In this document: one piece after another, positions 25,015 to 33,347 of the stretch | Position numbering within the stretch: the stretch's first letter is position 1 | Layout of the letters: every line of letters begins with the position of its first letter | Assembly: GCA_964520045.1 (NCBI GenBank) | Contig: CAZFMJ010000003.1 | Span: 1-64,000, forward strand | Source: CAZFMJ01 sp964520045 | GTDB lineage: Bacteria; Elusimicrobiota; Elusimicrobia; Elusimicrobiales; CAZFMJ01 | Direction of reading: 5' to 3' | DNA: 64,000 bases | Notes under the pieces: generated by a model | The model's input: only the letters and a program-made list of their open reading frames with translations | What the model was told of the DNA's origin: nothing | The model's database searches: none | Program-made: the position numbers and the translations under genes

Positions 25015-26987
25015 TCAAGCGCCGCTATTTCCGAAAATATCTGTTCGTCGGTATAGCCGTCGAGCTCTATGCTGTTCGATCGGCAGACAGCCGCGCATGT
25101 TCCGCAGCCCTGACATAGGCCTTCATTGACTTCCGCCACGATATTGACCGTTTTGCCCGTTTTATCCTTAATCTCCAGATCGGTTATGGCCTTATACGGG
25201 CACGCGCATATGCACGCCCTGCAGTGAACGCAGGTAACGCCGTTTACGCGCGCGATAATGGGTTCCCGCTCAAGCTGGGGGGTTGAAAACAGTCCCAGCA
25301 CCTTTGCTGCAGAGGCGGAGGCCTGCGCCACGCTGTCCGGTATATCTTTCGGAGCCTGGCAGGCCCCTGCGAGATAGACTCCGGCCGCCGAGGTTTCGAC
25401 CGGCCTGAGTTTCGGATGAGCCTCGCTGTAGAATCCATCCTCGTCGTAGTTCACGCCTAGCATCCGGGCAAGACGGGCGGAACCGTGCCTCGGCACTACG
25501 GCGTCCGCCAGAACCACCATATCCGCCTCTATGACCGCCGGCCGACCGGTAAGGGTGTCTGCCCCTTTCACAATCAATTTGCCGTCCTTGCGCCTGTATA
25601 TCCTGCTGACGCGGCCGCGTATATACTCAACGCCGTCCGCCTCTATAGCCCGGCGGACGAATTCCTCGTAGCCCTTGCCCGCGGCGCGGATGTCCATATA
25701 GAAGATAACCGCTCTCCCGTCATGGACTTTGTGCCGGTAGAGCATCGCATGTTTGGCCGAATACATACAGCAGATCTTCGAGCAGTATTTTTTCCCGGCC
25801 TTGTCGTCGCGGCTGCCGCAACATTGGATAAAGACCACGGTTTCCGGAACGGAGCTGTCGCTCGGCCTCCGGATCTCCCCGCTTGTCGGGCCGCTTGCTG
25901 AAGCAAGCCGTTCGAAGGCGAAGCCGTCGATGACGTCCTTCAAGCTCCCGCCTCCGTACTCTTTATACGCCGAATGGTCCCACAATTCGAACCCTGTGGC
26001 CAGGACTATCGCTCCTGCCTTTATCTTAACCAGCTTGTCCTGGTCTTTGAAATCTATAGCGTTTTTTTGGCAGACCTTGGCGCACAGCCCGCACGCGCCT
26101 TTAGCGAGCATTAGGCACTCCGTGCTGTCTATTACCGGCTTGTTGGGCACCGCCTGCGGGAACGGCACGTAAATAGCGGCTCTTGTCCCGAGCCCCGCGT
26201 TGAATTCATCTGGTATCTTTTTTCTGGGACACTTGTTCCAGCAGTCGCCGCAGCCGGTGCACTTGGAGGGATCCACATACATGGCTTTACAGCGGACGGT
26301 TACCTCGAAATTACCCACGAAACCTTCAACCGACTCAATCTCGCTATACGTCATCAGCGTGATATTGGGATGGCTTGCGGCCTCAACCATACGCGGAGTC
26401 AGTATGCACTGGCTGCAATCCAGTGTGGGGAAGGTTTCGCTAAGTCTCGCCATATGGCCGCCGATCGAGGGGCTTTTTTCTACCAAGATGACTTTTTTTC
26501 CTCCGCCGGCGATGTCAAGCGCCGCCTGGATGCCCGCAATGCCGCCGCCTATGACAAGAGCGGTCGGTTCAACAGGAACGCGTATCGGATAAAGAGCGCG
26601 GTTTCTTATTGTTTTGGCGACCATTACCCGCACAAGGTCTATGGCCTTTTTGGTGGCTTTTGCCCTGTCGTCGTGCACCCATGAGCAGTGCTCGCGGATA
26701 TTCGCCATTTCAAGCATATATGGGTTAAGCCCGGCCGCGGCCGCGGCGCTGCGGAAAGTCCGTTCGTGCATGCGCGGGCTGCATGCCGCGACTACAACTC
26801 CAGTGAGGTTTTTTTCAACTATGGCTTTTTTTATAAGCTGTTGACCGGGATCGGAGCACATGTATTTGTAGTCCGTGCTGTATGCTACTCCAGCCATTGC
26901 GCCGGCGGCACGGGCAACTTCCGCACAGTCAACACTTCGGGCTATGTTTTCCCCGCAGTGGCAGACAAATACTCCTACTCTGGCCAT
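25011..26987 (-). CDS. hdrA: HdrA, flavin-bifurcating subunit (Flx-linked copy)
   Basis: A 658-residue HdrA with the same domain order as the copy at 16-18 kb. The pieces are an N-terminal iron-sulfur domain (VFVCHCGENIARSV), an FAD domain (ALVIGGGIAGIQAAL, GGHMARLSETFPTLDCSQCI), an inserted ferredoxin (CTGCGDCWNKCP) and a C-terminal double ferredoxin (CVHCRACICACP, CQGCGTCAAVCR). The two HdrA proteins differ throughout, so this is an old paralogue and not a recent copy. The DNA is more GC-rich than the first copy. Coupled to FlxABCD it should tie NAD(H), ferredoxin and a disulfide together. Confidence 0.95.
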   Translation of the reverse strand: MARVGVFVCHCGENIARSVDCAEVARAAGAMAGVAYSTDYKYMCSDPGQQLIKKAIVEKNLTGVVVAACSPRMHERTFRSAAAAAGLNPYMLEMANIREHCSWVHDDRAKATKKAIDLVRVMVAKTIRNRALYPIRVPVEPTALVIGGGIAGIQAALDIAGGGKKVILVEKSPSIGGHMARLSETFPTLDCSQCILTPRMVEAASHPNITLMTYSEIESVEGFVGNFEVTVRCKAMYVDPSKCTGCGDCWNKCPRKKIPDEFNAGLGTRAAIYVPFPQAVPNKPVIDSTECLMLAKGACGLCAKVCQKNAIDFKDQDKLVKIKAGAIVLATGFELWDHSAYKEYGGGSLKDVIDGFAFERLASASGPTSGEIRRPSDSSVPETVVFIQCCGSRDDKAGKKYCSKICCMYSAKHAMLYRHKVHDGRAVIFYMDIRAAGKGYEEFVRRAIEADGVEYIRGRVSRIYRRKDGKLIVKGADTLTGRPAVIEADMVVLADAVVPRHGSARLARMLGVNYDEDGFYSEAHPKLRPVETSAAGVYLAGACQAPKDIPDSVAQASASAAKVLGLFSTPQLEREPIIARVNGVTCVHCRACICACPYKAITDLEIKDKTGKTVNIVAEVNEGLCQGCGTCAAVCRSNSIELDGYTDEQIFSEIAALE

Positions 26988-27845
26988 TTATTTTGTTACC
27001 GTCCCCGTATTGATAAAGTGCCGGTCCAATCCCAATTCTTTAGGATTCAGCCCCGCCGCCAGGCCTAAAAGCTGGCTTAGATAAATTATAGGAAGATTAT
27101 ACGGTCCATGCCCCGCCTTGTTAATATCCCGCTGTCTCATGTCCAGGTTTGAGTGGCACATTGGACAGCCCGTGACGATAAAATCCGCGCCGAAAGCCTT
27201 TGCGTCGGAAAGCACGGCATTGGAAAGCTCCACAACAGCTCCGGTTTTTGACATACTCAATCCGCCGCCGCAGCATTCGGTAAGAAAATTCCATTGCACT
27301 ATTTCGCAGCCGCTGGCCTTGATGGCCGCTTCCATGGAGGATGGATTCTCGCTGTCATCGCCTTCTATTATCCCCTCGCCCCTGCTCAAAAGACAGCCGT
27401 AATAGGGAGCCGCGCGAAGTCCTTTCAGGGGAGTCTTCAGTTTGCCGGACAGTCCTTCCGCCAAAAGCATATTCGCGAATTCGCTTATATTGATAACGCG
27501 AATCCCGCCGCTGTACGGCAGGCGCACTATTTTCTTAATATGCCCGGCCAGATCCGCGCTGCGCGCCAGACGCACATTTGTCCCTTTAAGCCTTGAAAAA
27601 CACGCCGCGCATGGCGCAAGGATATCTCTCAATCCCTGCGCTTCGCTGAGCGCAAGCACGCGGTACGGTAGAGCGACAGCCAAGTAGTGGTTGAGGCTGT
27701 GGGCCGCGGTGGCTCCGCAGCAGTTCCAGTCGGCTATTTCGCGCAGTTTGACTGACGCCGCGCCGGCCAGCGCCCGGATGGACATATCCAGTTCAACGGC
27801 TCCGCCGGAAAGAGAACACCCCGGATAATATCCCACCGTCCTCAT
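26988..27845 (-). CDS. hdrB: HdrB, heterodisulfide reductase catalytic subunit (Flx-linked copy)
   Basis: A 285-residue protein with two CCG domains: GCSLSGG, DWNCCGATAAH and APCAACF in the first, and YYGCLLS, ECCGGGLSMS and GCPMCHSN in the second. The non-cubane clusters and disulfide reduction site are therefore intact. It abuts hdrA without a gap and overlaps hdrC by four bases. The natural disulfide substrate in this organism is unknown. Confidence 0.93.
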   Translation of the reverse strand: MRTVGYYPGCSLSGGAVELDMSIRALAGAASVKLREIADWNCCGATAAHSLNHYLAVALPYRVLALSEAQGLRDILAPCAACFSRLKGTNVRLARSADLAGHIKKIVRLPYSGGIRVINISEFANMLLAEGLSGKLKTPLKGLRAAPYYGCLLSRGEGIIEGDDSENPSSMEAAIKASGCEIVQWNFLTECCGGGLSMSKTGAVVELSNAVLSDAKAFGADFIVTGCPMCHSNLDMRQRDINKAGHGPYNLPIIYLSQLLGLAAGLNPKELGLDRHFINTGTVTK

Positions 27846-28393
27846 TTACCGCACCCCCTGCATTCGGAAAATATCCTCTTTATCTCCCCGCGGCCGTTGA
27901 TCCTGTGCGGTTTAAGCGGAAGTTTTCCCCGCATAAACATCGCGGGGCCAAGGTTTATATCGCTGAAAAAATCCAGCGTCAACAGCTTGTAAAGCCCCAC
28001 CAGCGGGATTTCGCTCATGCGGCCGGTGTGCTCTACGATTTTCAGGAAGGATTTATGAAACGCCAAAATCTTATCGGCAGAGGGGGATATCTTTCCCTGT
28101 TTAACGGATTCCTCCCTCGCTACGTCCATAACCGCGGCCGGGTCAAGTTTTTTGGGACAGCGCTGCGTGCAGGTCAGACAGCCGATGCAGTACCATATGG
28201 CTGAACTGCAAAGCGCCTCTTTTATGGACGCTTCCGCGCCTGTCTGTAAAAGCCGCATGATCTGATTGGGACTAAAATCCATATGCTTTGCCATAGGACA
28301 GCCTGCGGTGCATTTACCGCATTGATAGCATTCGGAAAGATTGACGCCCGTGATTTTCCTGATTTTTTCAGATAATACCGCTGGTTTTGACAT
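27842..28393 (-). CDS. hdrC: HdrC, electron-transfer subunit (Flx-linked copy)
   Basis: A 183-residue ferredoxin-like subunit with motifs CYQCGKCTAGCPM and CIGCLTCTQRCPK. The start is put at the ATG at 28393. A TTGCTC-N16-TATAAC promoter ends nine bases before it, so transcription should begin only a few bases upstream. A longer frame to a GTG at 28483 would begin inside or before that promoter. No ribosome site is seen, in line with a leaderless message. It is the first gene of the hdr-flx operon. Confidence 0.88.
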   Translation of the reverse strand: MSKPAVLSEKIRKITGVNLSECYQCGKCTAGCPMAKHMDFSPNQIMRLLQTGAEASIKEALCSSAIWYCIGCLTCTQRCPKKLDPAAVMDVAREESVKQGKISPSADKILAFHKSFLKIVEHTGRMSEIPLVGLYKLLTLDFFSDINLGPAMFMRGKLPLKPHRINGRGEIKRIFSECRGCGK

Positions 28394-28402
28394 AAATAAT
28401 GC

Positions 28403-28430
28403 GTTATACGGATTTTGCAGTCTTGAGCAA
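28403..28430 (-). promoter_or_regulatory. Promoter of the hdr-flx operon
   Basis: Read on the minus strand: TTGCTC (28425-28430), a 16-base spacer, and TATAAC (28403-28408), nine bases before the hdrC ATG. The spacing matches three other promoters in the window (755, 11032 and 63369). Confidence 0.55.
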
Positions 28431-28586
28431 ACTGAACATGGCGCTGAATCTGCGCAGGATTTAGGCAAAGGCTGATATTTCACGGCCGCGGAATCAAAAA
28501 ATCCAAAGGACGGCAGTTTCCGCTAACCAATTATATATAATGCGCGGCGCGGTATCAAAAACTGGGAACGCCTGGGAACGCCGATC

Positions 28587-29600
28587 TTATATTTTCAGGA
28601 CTTCCACTTTGGCCACAGAGCGCACATTCCGGTCAACAAAAAAATCCGCCGCTGAAAACAGCGAGAAGCGGCCCTCTTTATCCCGTCCCCTGTCCAGCAG
28701 CAGGAAATCGGCGTTATCTCCCCTGTTGATGATTTCGCTCAGACTGAAAACGGCGCGATAAGAATCCCTTGAGGAAACAATCACGAGCGCCGAGCCGCAA
28801 TCCCGCGCGATCACTCCTGCGGCGGCCAAGAAATCCTTAAAGACCATCCCGCTCGGGGTTTTCAGGCCTTTAAACCCCCTCCCGTGTCCGTAGCCGGTAT
28901 AGACATACCCGCGTTTCCCAGTAAGCTTGAGCGGTTTTTTCACGATGGTGGTTTTTCCGCCGGCAATGATTTCAAACTCCGGAGAGTAGGCGGACGAGTG
29001 CCTCCTGCCCGGATAATCGCCCGGAGCCGAGCTGACCGTTATCTTGCTGGGATTGGCAATGAAGCGGGTATTGTAAAGATCAGCGGAGCAAACCAGGCGC
29101 GGAGCTTCCGGAAGGGGCCAAGTTATGTTTTTTTGGGAGGGATTAATCGGACGCGCGGATTTGTATATAAGGGAAGTAAAGCTGTTTTGGGCGTAATATA
29201 TTTCGCCCCAGCTGAATACGGCCTTCTCTCCTTTGTCATTTTCCACTATGACGAAAAGATCTACTTCCGGCTTAAAATCCCCTGTGGTTTTCTTTGCGGC
29301 TTTTACGTTCAGTATATCGTACAGCGAATACCCGGAAAAAAAATAAGCGCCTTTGAATTCCGGTCTCCCCGCTTCAAAGGCCAGCTCCTTTACCGCCACT
29401 TCCCGGACCGGTAATAAGGAAAATTCAACCGTCCCCGGGTTTTCGACCTCCCCCCCCAAATAAATACTGCCGAGCTGATACTCTTTCGCCTGCGCCTTAT
29501 CATAGAAGCTGTTAGCGGCCGGAAATATTTCCTGAGCAAAAACAGGCGGACATGAAGCAAGCGCCAAGAGACCCGCAGTAATCATCCTTACAGTCGTCAT
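28587..29600 (-). CDS. Exported protein with two sulfite-oxidase-like (SUOX fold) domains, function unknown
   Basis: A 337-residue protein with a signal peptide (cleaved at VFA-Q, about residue 22). It looks like two tandem copies of one domain. The first has YSLYDILNVKA, LFVIVENDKGEKAVFSWGE and a late NPSKITVSS. The second has MVFKDFLAAAGV, LVIVSSRDSYRAVFSLSE and a late NVRSVAKVEVL. That pattern resembles the molybdopterin-binding fold of the sulfite oxidase family, but the cofactor cysteine is not evident. It lies just behind mogA, separated by a strong hairpin. A link to molybdenum or tungsten chemistry is possible and unproven. Confidence 0.5.
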   Translation of the reverse strand: MTTVRMITAGLLALASCPPVFAQEIFPAANSFYDKAQAKEYQLGSIYLGGEVENPGTVEFSLLPVREVAVKELAFEAGRPEFKGAYFFSGYSLYDILNVKAAKKTTGDFKPEVDLFVIVENDKGEKAVFSWGEIYYAQNSFTSLIYKSARPINPSQKNITWPLPEAPRLVCSADLYNTRFIANPSKITVSSAPGDYPGRRHSSAYSPEFEIIAGGKTTIVKKPLKLTGKRGYVYTGYGHGRGFKGLKTPSGMVFKDFLAAAGVIARDCGSALVIVSSRDSYRAVFSLSEIINRGDNADFLLLDRGRDKEGRFSLFSAADFFVDRNVRSVAKVEVLKI

Positions 29601-29649
29601 TTTACCTCCGGTGTTTAAATTCCGCTCAGCCGGACTGTTTCAGCTTCTG

Positions 29650-29704
29650 AATAAGCCGGCGGCGCGGAGGATTCCGCCGGTTTCGCTTACGCGACCGGCT
29701 TATT
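29650..29704. terminator. Long hairpin at the end of the cofactor operon
   Basis: AATAAGCCGG (29650-29659) pairs perfectly with CCGGCTTATT (29695-29704), with further pairing inside. It stands between mogA and the next minus-strand gene and could end the long operon or act as a REP-like element. There is no T run. Confidence 0.5.
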
Positions 29705-29752
29705 GCCGTTTTTCCGAAGATATCCGCCCACGCGCTTTGACCGCGCTCCGCC

Positions 29753-30289
29753 TTATTTGCTTACGGCAATACCATGCCCCTTGCCCCTGACCATATCAAG
29801 AGCATGAGGAATAATGTCCGAAATAACAGCCAAAGATTCTTCTACGCCTTTTGGGCTGCCCGGCAAATTAATTATGATCGTTTTCCCTCTCATTGCGCTT
29901 ACCCCCCTTGAGAGGGCGGCATTTTTTGTTTTTTTTACACCCTCCAGCCTGATTATTTCGGAAATGCCTGGAATTATCTTCCGCGCGATTTCCATTGTCG
30001 CTTCGGGAGTAATATCCCGCGGCCCCAATCCCGTGCCGCCGGTGGTAAAAATAATGTCCGCTTTTAATTCGTCGCAATAAAAAAGAAGCCGCTCTTTTAT
30101 CAGCTCCAGTTCGTCCGGGATTATCTCGTATCGAATATTTCGTCCGTTAATGGCATTGATAACGTCTAAAATAATCCTGCCGCTTTCGTCTTTGCACTCT
30201 CCTCTTGAGCATCTGTCGCTTACGGTCAATGCCGCAAACGTAAACTCATCGATGCTCCCGGAATTGCGCCGTTTTTGATCACTTTTCAT
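29753..30289 (-). CDS. mog: MogA/MoaB-family molybdopterin adenylyltransferase
   Basis: A 178-residue protein that adenylates molybdopterin before metal insertion. The signature TTGGTGLGPRDITPEA and the later NLPGSPKGVEESL are intact. The start at MKSDQ is chosen because GGAGAT lies before it. It overlaps the upstream MOSC gene by 11 bases. It is the last cofactor gene of the formate dehydrogenase island and should work with MoeA at 32-33 kb. Whether it is closer to MogA or MoaB cannot be settled by eye. Confidence 0.88.
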   Translation of the reverse strand: MKSDQKRRNSGSIDEFTFAALTVSDRCSRGECKDESGRIILDVINAINGRNIRYEIIPDELELIKERLLFYCDELKADIIFTTGGTGLGPRDITPEATMEIARKIIPGISEIIRLEGVKKTKNAALSRGVSAMRGKTIIINLPGSPKGVEESLAVISDIIPHALDMVRGKGHGIAVSK

Positions 30290-30770
30290 GATTAACGATC
30301 TCCATTTCATCTCCCGCGGCGATCTCTCCGCCTTTTACTACTCCGGCGAATATGCCTTCTCTGGGCATTATGCAGTCTCCGACTTTCTGATACACGGCGC
30401 AATATTTATGGCAGTCTTTGCCTATTTTAGAAACTTCCAACAGCGCCTCTTTGCCCACCCTTATTCTCGTCCCGATAGTTAACCGCGCGAGATCCAGGCC
30501 TTCGGTGGTAATGTTTTCCGCAAAATCTCCGGGCCCGAGAGTGATATTTTTCTTTTTGGTCTTAGGGCATTCGGCTTGTTTTTTGATGCTTTCTATGGCC
30601 AGAAGACTTACCTGTCTTAGTCCCGGCCCCGAATGCGCATCTTGTTCCAGCCCGAAGTGTTCTATTAATCTGGCTTTTTCTACAGCCTCTTTCGGAACTC
30701 CTTTTGTCCCGCTGGAATTAATGGAGAATATTCTTCCTTTCGCGTCTCCGGCTTCTTTTGTATATTCCAC
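30279..30770 (-). CDS. MOSC-domain protein
   Basis: A 163-residue stand-alone MOSC domain, a fold that binds molybdenum cofactor or sulfur species. Family features are the GLEQDAHSGPGLRQVSLL segment, GDFAENITTEGLDL, and the cysteines in KIGKDCHKYCAVY. Small MOSC proteins often sit in cofactor operons, as here between moaC and mogA. The exact role (sulfur carrier or cofactor handling) is not known. The start lies inside the 3' end of moaC, an overlap of about 53 bases. Confidence 0.82.
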   Translation of the reverse strand: MEYTKEAGDAKGRIFSINSSGTKGVPKEAVEKARLIEHFGLEQDAHSGPGLRQVSLLAIESIKKQAECPKTKKKNITLGPGDFAENITTEGLDLARLTIGTRIRVGKEALLEVSKIGKDCHKYCAVYQKVGDCIMPREGIFAGVVKGGEIAAGDEMEIVNHEK

Positions 30771-31191
30771 TTCTGCCTCCTCTTTTTTCCACTAGATAAA
30801 CATCGCATATCTCTATTGATTTCGAGAACATCTTGCACATGTCGTATATGGTAAGAGCTGCGATAGAGCACGCGGTCATTGCTTCCATTTCCACGCCGGT
30901 CTTGGAAGTAGTTCTAACGGTAGAATCTATGCTTATGCCGTTGTCCCCCGGCGCAAATGCAACATCCGCATATTCTAATCCGATATTATGGCACAACGGG
31001 ATAAGGCGGGATGTATTCTTCGCCGCTAAAATTCCGGCCGTTCGGGCCGTTTCCAGAACATTTCCCTTAGGCATATCGTTATTCCCGATTCTTGCAAGCA
31101 CCCTGTTATCCAGCTTAATAAAGGCATGAGCTTTTGCCATGCGCTTTGTTTCCGGCTTTTCTCCCACATAAATCATGCCCGCGTTTTTCAT
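30718..31191 (-). CDS. moaC: MoaC, cyclic pyranopterin monophosphate synthase
   Basis: A 157-residue MoaC, which with MoaA makes cyclic pyranopterin monophosphate, the first stable intermediate of the cofactor pathway. Key segments are MAKAHAFIKL, GILAAKNTSRLIPLCHN, GVEMEAMTACSIAALTIYDMCK (spread over residues 95-120) and the ending LVEKRGGRSG. The C-terminal 12 or so residues (KRSRRRERKNILH) go beyond the family end and run into the next gene's start. Confidence 0.92.
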   Translation of the reverse strand: MKNAGMIYVGEKPETKRMAKAHAFIKLDNRVLARIGNNDMPKGNVLETARTAGILAAKNTSRLIPLCHNIGLEYADVAFAPGDNGISIDSTVRTTSKTGVEMEAMTACSIAALTIYDMCKMFSKSIEICDVYLVEKRGGRSGIYKRSRRRERKNILH

Positions 31192-31194
31192 AAA

Positions 31195-32160
31195 TTATCC
31201 TCCGATGCTGCTCATTTCTATTCCCCTGCGGGATCCCGATTGTTCCTTGGTATACATCGGTTTTGCGGTTATCACATCATTTATGGCTTTTAATAACCCG
31301 CTCTCCCCGTTTTTGTTTCTTAAAAAAGGTTTCAGGTCGCAGGTATGCCCGGAAAATAAACACGGCGACACTCTTCCCGCGCAGTCGACCCGTATCCTGT
31401 TGCATTTGCGGCAGAAATCACGGCTGACACTGCTGATAAAGCCGATAATGCCTTTTGTGTCGCCGATATTAAAATATTCGGAAGGGCCGCTTCCTTTGAT
31501 CCGATAAACCTTTTTCATCGCGCCGAATCGTTTAATTATTTCTTTTTTTACGCATTCGTTCTTTACCAAATACCCGGTCAAGCCGTTAAATCTTTTGTTT
31601 GTCGGGAAGAATTCGATAAATCTGACGATCAGCGGCCGTTCGAGAGCAAGGCGGGCGAAATCGGCTATTTCGTCGTCGTTTATCCCTTTCATTATTATAA
31701 CGTTCAATTTTAAAGGCGACAGGCCGGCCCCGAGCGCCCGCTCTATGCCGGCCCAGACTTTGTCAAAACAATTCAGCCCCGTGATGGATTTAAATCTTTC
31801 CTTTTTTAAGGTGTCCAGGCTTACATTTATCCTGTCAAGCCCGGCCTTTTTTAAGTTGTCCGCAATACCCTCGAGATATACGCCGTTCGTGGTCAGGGTT
31901 ATTTCGTCCAATCCATCTATCGTCTTAAGCATGGTGATAAGATCGGCGATATTCTTTCTTCCCAACGGCTCGCCGCCCGTCAAACGCAGCTTCTTTATTC
32001 CCGCTTTGACAAATGCCCGTATAAGCGTTGCTATCTCTTCATCCCTCAAAATTTTTTCGCGCGCCAGAATTCTGTCCCTTTCAACGGGAGTGCAGTACAA
32101 GCAATTAAGATTGCATCTGTCTGTTATTGAAAATCTCAGGTAATCGGTCTTTATTTCCAT
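31195..32160 (-). CDS. moaA: MoaA, GTP 3',8-cyclase (radical SAM)
   Basis: A 321-residue radical SAM enzyme. The N-terminal cluster motif is RCNLNCLYC and the second cluster is held by CRKCNRIRVDCAG and a later cysteine (SPCLFSG). The chain ends in Gly-Gly (SSIGG), the tail required in MoaA. It converts GTP to the 3',8-cyclo intermediate used by MoaC. It overlaps moeA by 10 bases and precedes moaC by three. Its oxygen-sensitive clusters fit an anaerobe. Confidence 0.95.
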   Translation of the reverse strand: MEIKTDYLRFSITDRCNLNCLYCTPVERDRILAREKILRDEEIATLIRAFVKAGIKKLRLTGGEPLGRKNIADLITMLKTIDGLDEITLTTNGVYLEGIADNLKKAGLDRINVSLDTLKKERFKSITGLNCFDKVWAGIERALGAGLSPLKLNVIIMKGINDDEIADFARLALERPLIVRFIEFFPTNKRFNGLTGYLVKNECVKKEIIKRFGAMKKVYRIKGSGPSEYFNIGDTKGIIGFISSVSRDFCRKCNRIRVDCAGRVSPCLFSGHTCDLKPFLRNKNGESGLLKAINDVITAKPMYTKEQSGSRRGIEMSSIGG

Positions 32161-33347
32161 AAAAGAATTTTTACCTTTGATCCTGCTCTAAGACGGCTGA
32201 TGTTCTTATCAACAACCATAAAGCCGTCCGATTTGGAAAGCGCAAGCACATCCGCCGATCCATGGCAAACAACGGGATTGACATGCCAGCCTCCGCTTTT
32301 TTTTTCAGCGGCCGCCAGAACAAAATGCGTGCGCCCCGGTTTCTGCCTGAAAGGGCTTGTGAGAATTCCCTTTTCAAATTTCGGCCGATGGGAAGCGTGT
32401 CCGGATATTTTACAGACCGCCGGCCTGATAAAAAGCTGATACGCTAAAAAGTTTGAAACGGGATTCCCTGGTATGCCGAAGACGAGTGTTTTTGCTTTCC
32501 TGCCGAAAAAAAGCGGCTTGCCGGGCTTAATGCCGACCTTGTGGAATATTTTCCTTACTCCCGCGCGCGCTAAAATTCCGGGCACGAGGTCATAGTCCCC
32601 CATGGATACCCCGCCCGAGATCAAAAATATATCGCTTTTAAGACCCCTTCTTACGGCCCGCGTTAATTCTTCGCGTTCATCTTTTACAATCCCCAGATAA
32701 CGGGGAGAAATTCCGTCCGACTTAAGAAGCGCCGAAAGCTGGGGACCGTTTGAATTGTATATCCGGCCGCGGGATAATTTTCCGCCAGGAGGAGTAAGCT
32801 CGCCCCCCGTATTCAAAATAGCCGCTTCCGGCCTTTTAATCACTTTTACAAAACGTCTTCCAATGGCCGCCAAAAGAGCTATGCAGGAGCTGGAAATAAC
32901 CCTGTTTTTCTCAAGGACTTTACTGCCTTTTTTAATATCTTCGCCTTTAAAACAAATGTTTTGACCTTTGGACGCGGAAACCTTTATGGTTATAACTTCA
33001 GACGAACTCTCCGCGTCTTCCACCATTACCACGCTGTCGGCGCCCTTCGGCAGGGCCGCGCCGGTCATTATCTTTGCGCACTCTCCGGCCAGCACCTTCC
33101 TTTTAAAGATTTCTCCGGCCTGAATAAGCCCGATGCATTTTAATTTTACGGGCGCGGACTTAGTGTTTTCCGCTATAAGCGCATATCCGTCCATGGCGGA
33201 TTTATTAAAAGGCGGCATCGAAATTTCAGAGTAAATATCTTCAGCCGACACCATTCCCGAAGAATTCTCAATTGCAACTTCCTCTTCAAATACCGAAACG
33301 TTCTCTAATATTTTTTTAAGGGCCTGCTCAAATGTGATCATGGTCAT
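32151..33347 (-). CDS. moeA: MoeA, molybdopterin molybdenumtransferase
   Basis: A 398-residue MoeA that inserts molybdate or tungstate into adenylated molybdopterin. Seen are MPPFNKSAMDGYAL, GAALPKGADSVVMVED, the nucleotide-binding ISGGVSMGDYDLVPGIL, and PGKPLFFG with FGIPGNPVSNFLAYQLF. The length is normal. A four-base overlap ties it to the tungstate ABC ATPase gene upstream. This organism may therefore use it mainly for tungsten. The specificity is inferred from context. Confidence 0.93.
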   Translation of the reverse strand: MTMITFEQALKKILENVSVFEEEVAIENSSGMVSAEDIYSEISMPPFNKSAMDGYALIAENTKSAPVKLKCIGLIQAGEIFKRKVLAGECAKIMTGAALPKGADSVVMVEDAESSSEVITIKVSASKGQNICFKGEDIKKGSKVLEKNRVISSSCIALLAAIGRRFVKVIKRPEAAILNTGGELTPPGGKLSRGRIYNSNGPQLSALLKSDGISPRYLGIVKDEREELTRAVRRGLKSDIFLISGGVSMGDYDLVPGILARAGVRKIFHKVGIKPGKPLFFGRKAKTLVFGIPGNPVSNFLAYQLFIRPAVCKISGHASHRPKFEKGILTSPFRQKPGRTHFVLAAAEKKSGGWHVNPVVCHGSADVLALSKSDGFMVVDKNISRLRAGSKVKILLWK

